NCBI GenBank assembly: GCA_937928165.1
Contig: CALFVT010000002.1
Location: forward strand, 186,001-250,000
DNA length: 64,000 nucleotides
Reading direction: 5' to 3'
From: an uncultured Caulobacterales bacterium
Lineage (GTDB): Bacteria > Pseudomonadota > Alphaproteobacteria > Caulobacterales > Maricaulaceae
Within the stretch, counting starts at the first letter, position 1. Each line of letters opens with the position of its first letter. The notes beneath the pieces were generated by a model. It searched no databases and was not told the origin of the DNA. It saw only the letters and a list, made by a program, of their open reading frames with translations. A program made the position numbers and the translations under genes. This document shows, one piece after another, positions 50,196 through 59,039 of the stretch.

Positions 50196-50991
50196 GACAG
50201 GTCTACTCCCCTTTTGGCGTCAAGGCTCATCTTTAAAGACTGGCCAGTCGCAGTCCAATGAAAAATTGGCCAGATTACGGCAAAGCGCAGTTGACTTTTT
50301 TGACCCGGAAGATTCGCGCATATTTTATAAGTTCTCCGCGCGGGCGCGGCGCATTTCTTTACGGGTCAACCCGTCTGACCGCCAAGTCACCGTTATTGTC
50401 CCTGGCAAAAAGGCTCTGCCTAAGGCGCGTAAATTTGTGCAAGAGAAAATGGACTGGATTAATGTCCAGCTCGAAGGCCTGCCGCAGCCGCAGCCCTTTA
50501 TGAATGGCTGCCCCATATTATTTGAAGGGGAGCTTTATGATATTATTGTTCCGGGGCCGCGCGGACAGGCGAAGATTAACCGCGATCGCCGCCAAATCAT
50601 CATCCCCGCAAACGCAGAGACCTTGCCGGGCCGGGGCCACCGCTTGTTAAAACGCGAAGCCCGCGCCGCGCTAGAGCGCTCTACCCAAGTCTATGCTGAT
50701 AAGCTCGGAAAGCCTGTTGCTAAGATTTCAATTCGCGATAGCCGTACGCGCTGGGGCTCTTGTATCTCCCGCCAAGGGGAGGGCTATATCTCCTATTCTT
50801 GGCGGCTGATTTGCGCTCCGCCTTTTGTGCTAGATTATGTCTGCGCCCATGAATGTGCCCATATGGTACATGCGGATCACAGCGCAAATTTCTGGGCGTT
50901 AACCGAAGAGATTTTCCCGCGCACGAAAGCGGCGAAGGCATGGCTTAAGATCAACGGTGCGCAGCTTCATGCGGTTGGAGCTGTTAACTAA
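50194..50991 (+). CDS. YgjP-like zinc metallopeptidase (DUF45)
   Basis: SprT-like or M48-related metal-dependent protein of 265 residues. Signatures are SRTRWGSCISRQGEGYISYS and YVCAHECAHMVHADHSANFW, with HExxH and a third His (HADH), matching the YgjP/DUF45 family. The N-terminal 80 residues form the less conserved strand-rich part (ARRISLRVNPSDRQ). Substrate and pathway unknown. Its start shares CATG with the divergent lipoprotein gene. It is 24 bp upstream of the formylglutamate gene. Confidence 0.9.
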   Translation: MTGLLPFWRQGSSLKTGQSQSNEKLARLRQSAVDFFDPEDSRIFYKFSARARRISLRVNPSDRQVTVIVPGKKALPKARKFVQEKMDWINVQLEGLPQPQPFMNGCPILFEGELYDIIVPGPRGQAKINRDRRQIIIPANAETLPGRGHRLLKREARAALERSTQVYADKLGKPVAKISIRDSRTRWGSCISRQGEGYISYSWRLICAPPFVLDYVCAHECAHMVHADHSANFWALTEEIFPRTKAAKAWLKINGAQLHAVGAVN

Positions 50992-51015
50992 TGTGTATGT
51001 TTTTACGGCGCGCCT

Positions 51016-51768
51016 ATGCCTAAGGCCTTTGAACATATTCCTGCGAGCGGGAATGAGCAGCTCTTTATTTTTGGCGATCACGCCTCGCGCTTTATTCCTA
51101 AAGCCTATGATAATCTGGGCCTAAGCGGGGATGACCTTACCCGCCACATCGCTTGGGATATTGGTACAGAGTCGATTTTACGCAATCTATGTGCCTATTT
51201 TAAATGCGCCGGACAACTCGCGTCTGTCTCCCGGCTTGTGATTGATCTGAACCGGGATTTAGACGTAGCCGGTCTTATTGCGACAAGCAGTGATGAAACC
51301 ACTATTCCGGGTAATTTAAACTTAACCCCCGCTCAGCGCCAAGCGCGGATAGAGCAGTTTTACGCGCCTTATCATAATGAGCTCGCGCGCCAATTATCTG
51401 CGCCGCTGCGTCGTTTTGCGGTCTCCCTACATAGTTTCACCCCCAAACCGCGCGGCGGAGCGCGCCGCCTAACGCAGATTGGGCTTTTGGCGAAACATGA
51501 CATGCTAAGTGCGGAGCAGTTTAAGCGGGAGATCGGCGCGCTTGGGCTGAATGCTGCGATTAATAAACCTTATTCGGCCTATGATTTGAACCATAGTGTT
51601 GATGCGCATATTGCCCCGCGCGGCCTTGCTCATCTGGTGATTGAAATCCGCCAAGACCTTATTGATAACCCCGCCGGGATTGCCCGGTTGTCAAACCTTT
51701 TGATCAAAGGGCTTGAATCGATTGTTAAAGATGTCAGTGAAAGGGATAGCCGTGATGCTGCAGGTTGA
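51016..51768 (+). CDS. N-formylglutamate amidohydrolase family protein
   Basis: Hydrolase of 250 residues that frees glutamate from N-formylglutamate, last step of one histidine-degradation route, or a related amide. Landmarks: LFIFGDHASRFIPKAYDNLG, HIAWDIGTES and RLVIDLNRDLD near the start; ERFAVSLHSFTP-type region (FAVSLHSFTPKPRG) in the middle. No hut genes are nearby, so the substrate is uncertain. It follows the YgjP gene closely. Confidence 0.9.
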   Translation: MPKAFEHIPASGNEQLFIFGDHASRFIPKAYDNLGLSGDDLTRHIAWDIGTESILRNLCAYFKCAGQLASVSRLVIDLNRDLDVAGLIATSSDETTIPGNLNLTPAQRQARIEQFYAPYHNELARQLSAPLRRFAVSLHSFTPKPRGGARRLTQIGLLAKHDMLSAEQFKREIGALGLNAAINKPYSAYDLNHSVDAHIAPRGLAHLVIEIRQDLIDNPAGIARLSNLLIKGLESIVKDVSERDSRDAAG

Positions 51769-51874
51769 TAATATTTACGTGATTGGCTGCGGCTGATTTA
51801 TGCCGTAATTTTTATAAATTTTACTTTAAAAACGGCTACAGCTTTCTTAAGCTTCTATAATATGGGGAATTTAT

Positions 51875-52969
51875 ATGAAAATTGATAATACGGTTCGGTT
51901 TAGCCTTTTAACCTTGGCCTTTATTGCGGCCACATGGTCGCTTTATGTGACGCGGGATATTTTAACCCCGATTGCACTGGCGATATTCATTTGGTTGATT
52001 ATTGACGGTTTTGCACGCTGGCTTGATAATTTATCCCCAAAGCTGCCTTATTGGCTGGCCTTAATCATTGCGGTTTTAAGCGTAATTTTAGGCATTGTCG
52101 GGATTATTGTGATTATCGCCGATACAGCCAATGATATTATCCGCGAATCTGGCCGTTATAATAGCCGCATTCAAGACCTTTTACATTTAATCGGCGGGTT
52201 TTTTGGCCAGCCTGATTTGGATTATGGCGATATTGACAAGCAATTAGGCATTAGCAAAAATTTAAATAAGGGATTGAGCGTTTTTGCCGGCTCTATTCAG
52301 GGGGTTTTATCCAATTTTTCATTGATTGCGCTTTATGTGATTTTCTTATTTGCCGCCCAATCTAGTTTTCCGAAAAAAATGGATGACCTTTTCCCAGATA
52401 GGGATAAGCGCAGCGCCGCCAGCAAAGTGGGCGCGCGTATTCGCGGCTCGATTGAAACCTATTTGGGCGTTCAAACGGTGATTAGCCTTATGCAGACGGT
52501 CTTAAGCTTCGCAGTCATGCAGGCAATGGGGCTTGAAAATGCGCTATTCTGGGCGCTTGTGATTTTTATCTTTAATTACATTCCGGTGATTGGCGGCCTT
52601 GCGGCGGCGGTTCTCCCGGCCTTATTTGCCTTGGTGCAATTTGATGGGTTTTTCCAAGTTTTGATTTTATTCGGGGCTTTAAACCTGATCCAAATTGTTA
52701 TCTCCAATACCATACAGCCTAAAATGATGGGTGATAGTATGAACCTCTCTGCCCTTGTTGTTGTCCTGTCATTGACCCTTTGGGCGTCGCTTTGGGGCGG
52801 GGTCGGGGCGTTTTTATCGGCGCCTTTAACGGTCATTATTATGATTATCTTTGCGCAGTTTGACACAACGCGCCCGATTGCCATTTTGCTCTCTGCGGAT
52901 GGACGACCTGACAGTGACCCAAAATCGGATGTTAAAGCTAAGGCCAAAACTATCGTGCCAAGCCTATAA
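51875..52969 (+). CDS. AI-2E family transporter
   Basis: Polytopic membrane protein of 364 residues with about seven helices. The AI-2E signature near the end is NTIQPKMMGDSMNLSALVVV, followed by LSLTLWASLWGGVGAFL. Family members export autoinducer-2, other solutes or sodium; in this organism the cargo is unknown. It ends with a charged tail (KAKAKT). It is monocistronic as far as seen. Confidence 0.93.
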   Translation: MKIDNTVRFSLLTLAFIAATWSLYVTRDILTPIALAIFIWLIIDGFARWLDNLSPKLPYWLALIIAVLSVILGIVGIIVIIADTANDIIRESGRYNSRIQDLLHLIGGFFGQPDLDYGDIDKQLGISKNLNKGLSVFAGSIQGVLSNFSLIALYVIFLFAAQSSFPKKMDDLFPDRDKRSAASKVGARIRGSIETYLGVQTVISLMQTVLSFAVMQAMGLENALFWALVIFIFNYIPVIGGLAAAVLPALFALVQFDGFFQVLILFGALNLIQIVISNTIQPKMMGDSMNLSALVVVLSLTLWASLWGGVGAFLSAPLTVIIMIIFAQFDTTRPIAILLSADGRPDSDPKSDVKAKAKTIVPSL

Positions 52970-53047
52970 GACGGCTCCGTAGACTCTCACGTAGCTGTGA
53001 TAGATACTTGTATAGAAATCGTAGGATTCTTCTATATATGAATAAGC

Positions 53048-53806
53048 ATGAAAGTCCTACTAACATCTTCTATGGCTGCGATTATTATTGGCGCCGGCAT
53101 GTTGTTTGTCCCCGCCCCTGCAACAGGACAGGGCGTCAACCCAGCAAATGCGGCGCAATATAATCAAGTGTCAAAAGCGGCGAATTTATATCCAACAGAA
53201 CTCGTTGAGCTATTTACATCCCAAGGCTGCTCATCTTGTCCGCCTGCGGATAAGTTTATTGCCAGCCTCGCCGATTCGCCGTCGACTCTCGCTTTATCTT
53301 TCAATGTGACTTATTGGGATTATTTGGGCTGGAAAGACCGGTTTGGCCAAAAGGTTTTTACCAAGCGCCAGAAACAATATGCCAGATCATTAGGCATCGG
53401 CAATGTTTACACACCGCAAATGGTTGTTAACGGTGTGGCGCATAGTAACCGCTTTACCCGCAAGCAAATTATGTCAGCCTCGCTCTCTGATGACCGCCCT
53501 ATGTTTGAATTAACGCCCTCCGGCTCTGTTTTGCGCGTAAGCTCTGCAAATGATGCAGATTTGTCTGATTGTAAGCTCACCCTTGTTGCGTATAAGCCGG
53601 GTCTTCAAAAGACGCCGGTGTTGCGGGGTGAAAACCGCCGTCGAACTTTGGAAAATTATAATGTTGTTAAGGGCGTTTATGAAATCAACGCGGATACGCA
53701 ATATAGTCTTGACCGCAGTGAACATGAAGACGGCCTTGCTTACGTGCTTTTGGCCTCTGACGTCAGGACAGCTGAAATTGTATCGATGACGCAAATGCTG
53801 CCCTAA
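53048..53806 (+). CDS. DUF1223 secreted thioredoxin-fold protein
   Basis: Exported protein of 252 residues with signal peptide (MKVLLTSSMAAIIIGAGM). The thioredoxin-like CxxC is in TSQGCSSCPPADKF, and YTPQMVVNGVAHSNRF is the family's second block. Function not established; a periplasmic redox role is likely by fold. A strong terminator follows (53834-53857). Confidence 0.9.
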   Translation: MKVLLTSSMAAIIIGAGMLFVPAPATGQGVNPANAAQYNQVSKAANLYPTELVELFTSQGCSSCPPADKFIASLADSPSTLALSFNVTYWDYLGWKDRFGQKVFTKRQKQYARSLGIGNVYTPQMVVNGVAHSNRFTRKQIMSASLSDDRPMFELTPSGSVLRVSSANDADLSDCKLTLVAYKPGLQKTPVLRGENRRRTLENYNVVKGVYEINADTQYSLDRSEHEDGLAYVLLASDVRTAEIVSMTQMLP

Positions 53807-54104
53807 GCGTGAGCTTAATCGCTTTATTGATTTAATGGCCCGATAGGGCCATTTTTTATGAGCGGCGCAATTATAAACCCGCCAAGGTGGGAAGCCTGGC
53901 GGGTTATATAGGGTTCGGCCGGAGCCGGGATGGGAATAAGCGTCAACTTATGAGGGAAACCCGGGGGCTGGGGGGCTGAAAAACCGCGCCTCTCGCATCA
54001 GCTGACATTGCCTTTATGACGATGAGTTGCGGCAGGATCGGGACTGAAATGTGGCCAAAATAAGGCTTTTTCACTTATTTGCATCTTTTTTGCGATTATT
54101 TGCA
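53807..54104. other. Structured intergenic region between convergent genes
   Basis: Beyond the terminator there is a second strong hairpin (AACCCGCCA at 53876-53884 and TGGCGGGTT at 53897-53905). Then comes a GC-rich stretch with CGGCCGGAGCCG, ATAAG/CTTAT and GGGTT/AACCC pairings (53911-53975). No coding gene is seen. Either stacked terminators or a short RNA. Confidence 0.5.
53834..53857 (+). terminator. Rho-independent terminator after the DUF1223 gene
   Basis: Arms AATGGCCC and GGGCCATT around GATA, followed by a T run (52-57 of this block). Perfect 8-bp stem with T tail, 27 bp after the stop. Confidence 0.93.
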
Positions 54105-55052
54105 TTAATTTTGGCTCAATGTCTCCATATCATTATATATATCCGCGCTAAGCAATAAAAGCCGGTGGAGTTGCGGATGTAATTGTCCATAGAGCGCCGG
54201 AGGGCGTTTGGGCGCTTTAAAGGGCCGCCCGCGCAGGCTTTGATATTGCGCGTCATAAATCTGCCATGTGGTGCGGCTTTTATCTTTTAGGCTAGGAAGG
54301 CGCACATTGCGTGATGTACTAACCCCGCCGTGGAATTGATGAAAACTAGCTTCAGACATGAGCAAAATATAATCGCGCGCTTCATCAGATATGGCGCGGG
54401 TGAAAAAATCAAGATTAACAAGTCCGCCGCCGGGAATGTCAAAGGCCTCATCATAGCCGCCAAGGGACTGATAGGTGGTTTTGCGCATGAATAACACATT
54501 GCTTTCAGAAATTGGTTTTAACCACGCTCCGCCGGCTGATTTTCCAAGGCAGGAGATATCAAATAACTTATAGCCGTCTTGCGGCCAATTTATGGACTCT
54601 AATAAAGCATCTTCAGCGGTTTGATTATAACCATGGGCCATATTGTCTTGTTGGGGTTTATCGCCCAAATGCCAGCCCAATGTGGCGATAACTGGATCCT
54701 CATGAATGTTCATAAGCTTTTTTGCGTTATGTAAAAGACCCGGGCTGACCATTCTTGCCCCGTCTATCACTGGGCAGACCCAGTCTCCCATTGATAGCTC
54801 GGCTCCAAGGTTTAAGGCCTTAGCCGGAGACGGGGCTGGATGCGGAACGGGAACATAGCGGACATTATCGGGCCATGATTTAACGATATGCGGCGCAATC
54901 GGCGCAGATGAGCCGTTTTCCATCACCAATATTTCAATATCTTTGGGGTTTATCTGGGTTTGATAGGGCGGCAGAAAGCTCTGAACCGTGCGCGGGATTT
55001 CGCGGGCCATATTATATGAGATGATAATAATACTGATTAAGGGCGATGTCAT
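54105..55052 (-). CDS. GT2 family glycosyltransferase
   Basis: Family 2 glycosyltransferase of 315 residues. The N-terminal nucleotide-binding strand is ISIIIISYNMAREIPRTVQSF; the acidic region is EILVMENGSSA and GDWVCPVIDGARMVSPGLL. The middle has FDIPGGGLVNLDFFTRA, the usual acceptor-site segment. Divergent from the large sulfotransferase gene by about 110 bp. Donor and acceptor unknown; cell-surface glycan likely. Confidence 0.85.
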   Translation of the reverse strand: MTSPLISIIIISYNMAREIPRTVQSFLPPYQTQINPKDIEILVMENGSSAPIAPHIVKSWPDNVRYVPVPHPAPSPAKALNLGAELSMGDWVCPVIDGARMVSPGLLHNAKKLMNIHEDPVIATLGWHLGDKPQQDNMAHGYNQTAEDALLESINWPQDGYKLFDISCLGKSAGGAWLKPISESNVLFMRKTTYQSLGGYDEAFDIPGGGLVNLDFFTRAISDEARDYILLMSEASFHQFHGGVSTSRNVRLPSLKDKSRTTWQIYDAQYQSLRGRPFKAPKRPPALYGQLHPQLHRLLLLSADIYNDMETLSQN

Positions 55053-55161
55053 AGCAATAAGGCTTTGTTATTCACGGGGATATTATGCAATAGGCGGTGA
55101 CAGTAAAGAAAAATATGCCAACATGTCTACACATTCACCGCGTAATGCTCTAAGGGGTGAG

Positions 55162-57606
55162 ATGGATGCAGCTCTGTTTAAGCAGCGGAATTTTATGACG
55201 ACAAATAAAAAAGCGGTCACGACAAAGCGCCAAGGCAAAACAAAGCCTGAAGCCTTATTTATATTGGGCATGCACCGCGCTGGAACTTCGGCCCTCACCC
55301 GCTGTATGAGCCTTATGGGCTATCAACTCCCTAAAACACTTATGGGGGCGAATACAAGCAATCAAAAAGGCCATTGGGAATCCACGCGGCTTGCCCGGCT
55401 TAACGACCGTATTTTAAGCTATTTTGGGGCGGACTGGCAAAGCTGGCTGCCGCTGGATATGTCCCGCCTGCCGGCTGAGACAGGGTCACAATTCATCAAT
55501 GAAATTATTGCTGTGCTGGGCGGAGAATATGATGACGGCCAATCAATCGTTATAAAGGACCCGCGTATTTCGCGGCTTTTACCGCTTTATGAACGCGCCA
55601 CCCAAAAAGCAGGTTATGAAGCTAAATTTATCCTTGCAAGCCGTAATCCCCTAGAAGTCGCCAGCTCCCTCAACGCGCGTAATGATATGGGCGCAACCGA
55701 GAGCCAAATGCTCTGGCTGCGTTATAATCTGGACGCAGAAATTGCCACGCGCAAGGCGGCGCGGGCCTTTATTGATTTTGGGTTTTTATTAAGCGCCCCC
55801 CATGATTATTTGGCGGCTGCGATTAAATTTGCCAAACTCTCTCCGCCTTATGCTTTAAGTGATGTGCGCCGCTCTATTGATAATTTTCTGGATAAGACGC
55901 ACCGCCATGATAGCCGCTCCCTTGAGGAAGTTATGCTCGATCATGAACATAGAGACTGGAGCGGTCAGGCCTATCAGGCATGGTTGGTTTTATGTGAAAA
56001 CCCCGCGTCTAAGCCGTCTTTAAAGACGTTTGATAAAATTCGTAGTGAATTTAATGTGGCCGCCCCGCAGCTTTTGCGGCAATTAACGGCTTTTCGCACA
56101 GATGCGGATGAAACCGCGCGCCTGCACCGTAAAAGCCATGATAAGATGAGCTCTGATATTGCGGCGCTGCGGGAGAATATTTCTGATCTTAAAGCGTCCG
56201 TGCAGAAAAAAGACGCCGAGTTTGCTGCCATATCGCGCGAAAACCGGCAGCAGCAAAAGGAGCTTAATAAAGCTTTTGAGGACATTCAAATCCTTAAGCA
56301 GCAGTTAAGCGATCGTTCAGATGTAAAAAAGGCGCTGAAGGAGACAAGTTTAAAATTAAGCGGACTTGCCGCAGAGGCGAAGACTTTACGCTCTGAAAAG
56401 CGGCAGCTTAACCGCGAGAAATGGGCCCTGCAAGACCGCGCCCGTTTTGCTAGCGATATGGTGAGCGCCCTACAGCAATCCACATCTTGGAAAGTAACGA
56501 AGCCGTTAAGATTTGTAAAACGCCTTATAAATCCGCAAGCGGTGTCAATGACGCCGTCCCGGCACTCACCTACGCCTCCCCCCTCAGGACTTGAACGTCA
56601 AGATGGCTCCTCGCCGGAACATGTCTTAAGCCCGCCGCAGGCCCTTGATATAAAGCCCTCAAAACCTGTCACCCCAAACCAGATGGCAAAAGTTGAATCC
56701 AGCGACCTGTTTGATCCGGTATTTTATGTCAGTAGCTATCCGGATGTGCAATCCCAAGACCTAGAGCCTTTGGCGCATTATCTGGCCATAGGTTGGCAGA
56801 AGGGTTATAACCCGAGTGAAAAATTTAATACGGACGCCTATTTGGCCGCCTATCCTGAGCTTAAGGCGAAGGGGGATAATCCGCTGCTACATTATCTAAC
56901 GTCTAATCATGGCCAAAAAATCAAAGCCTCTGACCGCAAAGCTGTTGGCCGCATTGCCGTCTTTATGGCCGTCGCCGGAGATTATGATAGTATTAAAGAC
57001 CCAGAGATTGTTTCGGATAAGGCCGATTATTTTATTTTCACAGACCAAGAATTACCGCCAAACTCCATTTGGCAAAAACGTGATTTTGAATATTTTGATG
57101 CGGACCCAACCCGTATGGCTCGCTTTATAAAAACCCATCCACATCTTTATTTTGGTGATTATGATTGGGCCCTGTGGATGGATGCCAATCTTCAAATAAA
57201 TGTCCCCCCAGAGGATATAATCGCCCCCTTTGCCGCAACCCATGTTTTGGCTACATGGACACACCCTCTGCGTCGTTGTATTTTTGATGAAGCAAAAGAA
57301 TGTGAAAAGCGCAGTAAAGATGACGGGCAGGTTATGAGCGCGCAAATGGAGCGTTATAAATCGGCCGGATTTACGGCAGGGGCCGGCCTGTTTGAAACCA
57401 GCGTCATGGCGAGTAAAATGAATGAGCCGTCGATTACGGCAGTGATGAATAAATGGTGGGCCGAGATTGAACAAGGTAGCCGCCGCGATCAATTATCACT
57501 CCCCTTTGCTTTGCGCGGTTTGAATATAGAGGTCGCAGCTCTCGCGCCCAAAGGCATTTGCATGCGCTCTGACCCGCGGTTTAATTATTACCGCCACCAG
57601 AAATAG
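55162..57606 (+). CDS. Multidomain sulfotransferase / coiled coil / DUF616 glycosyltransferase-like protein
   Basis: Protein of 814 residues from the ATG at 55162 (AAGGGG upstream); longer readings overlap the divergent GT gene. Four parts: a sulfotransferase domain (about 28-215) with the PAPS loop FILGMHRAGTSALTR and VIKDPRISRLLPLY; a coiled coil (about 322-430) ending in STSWKVTKPLRFVKRL; a repeat region (about 515-582, DPVFYVSSYPDVQS, HYLAIGWQKGYNPS, FNTDAYLAAYPEL) common beside glycosyltransferases; and a DUF616 domain (about 596-810) with WALWMDANL as the acidic site. This suggests one polypeptide that both sulfates and glycosylates a surface polymer; activity is inferred. No signal peptide is visible. 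Confidence 0.85.
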   Translation: MDAALFKQRNFMTTNKKAVTTKRQGKTKPEALFILGMHRAGTSALTRCMSLMGYQLPKTLMGANTSNQKGHWESTRLARLNDRILSYFGADWQSWLPLDMSRLPAETGSQFINEIIAVLGGEYDDGQSIVIKDPRISRLLPLYERATQKAGYEAKFILASRNPLEVASSLNARNDMGATESQMLWLRYNLDAEIATRKAARAFIDFGFLLSAPHDYLAAAIKFAKLSPPYALSDVRRSIDNFLDKTHRHDSRSLEEVMLDHEHRDWSGQAYQAWLVLCENPASKPSLKTFDKIRSEFNVAAPQLLRQLTAFRTDADETARLHRKSHDKMSSDIAALRENISDLKASVQKKDAEFAAISRENRQQQKELNKAFEDIQILKQQLSDRSDVKKALKETSLKLSGLAAEAKTLRSEKRQLNREKWALQDRARFASDMVSALQQSTSWKVTKPLRFVKRLINPQAVSMTPSRHSPTPPPSGLERQDGSSPEHVLSPPQALDIKPSKPVTPNQMAKVESSDLFDPVFYVSSYPDVQSQDLEPLAHYLAIGWQKGYNPSEKFNTDAYLAAYPELKAKGDNPLLHYLTSNHGQKIKASDRKAVGRIAVFMAVAGDYDSIKDPEIVSDKADYFIFTDQELPPNSIWQKRDFEYFDADPTRMARFIKTHPHLYFGDYDWALWMDANLQINVPPEDIIAPFAATHVLATWTHPLRRCIFDEAKECEKRSKDDGQVMSAQMERYKSAGFTAGAGLFETSVMASKMNEPSITAVMNKWWAEIEQGSRRDQLSLPFALRGLNIEVAALAPKGICMRSDPRFNYYRHQK

Positions 57607-57613
57607 GCCCCTT

Positions 57614-58474
57614 ATGCCGGTAACAGTTGATGTCATTATTTGTATTCATAATGCGCTGGATGATGTGAAAGCCTGTGTTGAATCCGTGCTGCGAAGTGAT
57701 TTTAAATCCGGAGAGTTTAAGTTGATTCTCGTGGATGACGGCTCTGATACGGCGGCTGCGGATTATGTGAAAGATATGGCGGCGCGTCATGAAACTATTA
57801 CGGCGATTCGGCGCGGTAAGGCCGGCGGTTATACGATTGCAGCCAATACAGGGCTGCGGGCGTCACAAGCTGATTTTTGCGCCTTGCTTAATTCTGATAC
57901 GATTGTTCCAAAAACATGGCTTGATAAATTCACGGCAATTTTTGATGTAAAGCCAGATGTCGGTATCATTGGCCCGCTCTCAAATGCGGCGAGCTGGCAA
58001 TCGGTTCCGGATTTATCCGCCCCCGAAGGGGGCTGGGCAGTGAATAGCTTGCCCGAAGGCTGGAGCGTTGATGACATGGACGCCGCCGTTGAACGCGCCG
58101 CGCAAGGCATAGCCGTCCTGCCGCGCGTGCCTTTGCTTAATGGGTTTTGCTATATGATCCGCCGCTCTATTTTAGATGTGGTCGGCCTTATGGATGAGGC
58201 GGGCTTTCCGCGCGGCTTTGGGGAAGAAGATGATTTTTGCCTGCGCACAGCGGTGGCGGGTTTTGGTATTATGATCGCGCTTAATACTTATGTGTATCAT
58301 GCTAAATCAAAAAGCTATGGCTCTAAGGCCCGTAATAGCCTGAGCCAGAAGGGCCAAGTCATGCTTAAAAAGAAACATGGCGAAATACGCTTGGCCCGTG
58401 CCGTGGCCTCTATGCGTTTTAACCCTTATCTCGCAGATATGCGCATGGGCGTTGCGGCGCTTATGCCCCAATAG
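57614..58474 (+). CDS. GT2 family glycosyltransferase
   Basis: Family 2 glycosyltransferase of 286 residues, 8 bp after the sulfotransferase-DUF616 gene. Strand 1 is DVIICIHNALDDVKACVESV; the donor loop LILVDDGSDTAAADYV and LLNSDTIVPKTWLDKF (DxD-type Asp) are seen. A further acidic block GFGEEDDFCLRTAVAGF matches the acceptor-side motif of the GT2 group. It probably works with its neighbour on the same polysaccharide. Confidence 0.92.
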   Translation: MPVTVDVIICIHNALDDVKACVESVLRSDFKSGEFKLILVDDGSDTAAADYVKDMAARHETITAIRRGKAGGYTIAANTGLRASQADFCALLNSDTIVPKTWLDKFTAIFDVKPDVGIIGPLSNAASWQSVPDLSAPEGGWAVNSLPEGWSVDDMDAAVERAAQGIAVLPRVPLLNGFCYMIRRSILDVVGLMDEAGFPRGFGEEDDFCLRTAVAGFGIMIALNTYVYHAKSKSYGSKARNSLSQKGQVMLKKKHGEIRLARAVASMRFNPYLADMRMGVAALMPQ

Positions 58475-58513
58475 GCCTTTACCTTTGCGGGTGATGAGGG
58501 ATAGAGTTTAAAT

Positions 58514-58864
58514 ATGAACAGCTCCGTTATTTCGCTCCATAGCCGCAAACGATCCAATACCCCGTCTCAGACCGCCTTTAACCGCCAAGAGCTTAATCTT
58601 ATTTTGTCGATTTATGGGCAAATGGTCGCCAAAGGTGAGTGGAAAGATTACGCTATTGACTTTCTCAAAGATAAAGCCGTGTTTTCCGTCTTTAGGCGCG
58701 CCACAGAACATCCACTTTACCGGATTGAAAAAACGCCGGCCCTGCGGCAAAAACAAGGGCAATTTGCGGTGATTGCACCAGGCGGGCTTATTTTAAAACG
58801 CGGCCATGACCTTAAAACCGTGCTTAAAATATTTGACCGACTTCGGTTTAAAGTCGAGCGATAA
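58514..58864 (+). CDS. DUF2794 family protein
   Basis: Small protein of 116 residues with the DUF2794 signatures FNRQELNLILSIYGQMVAKG, WKDYAIDFLKDKAVFSVFRR and APGGLILKRGHDLKTVLKIF. The family is restricted to alphaproteobacteria and has no known function. It stands 40 bp after the glycosyltransferase gene, in the same direction. Confidence 0.92.
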   Translation: MNSSVISLHSRKRSNTPSQTAFNRQELNLILSIYGQMVAKGEWKDYAIDFLKDKAVFSVFRRATEHPLYRIEKTPALRQKQGQFAVIAPGGLILKRGHDLKTVLKIFDRLRFKVER

Positions 58865-59039
58865 TCTGTAAACCCTGATTTCATTATAATGATAGGCGGC
58901 CTGTGTGGTTTATACGCATCATGGCCATGTAATGTTATATAACGCCCGCGCAAAACCCTTGCTTATTTTCATGATCTTACGGCATAAGGGCGCTGAGAAT
59001 TTAAGGTGGCCAAAGCCGCCAATTTATATGAGGCGAGGC

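Noticed and set aside
54988-55161. N-terminal extension of the sulfotransferase gene
   Set aside because: Overlaps the divergent GT2 gene and lacks a ribosome site; 55162 has AAGGGG.
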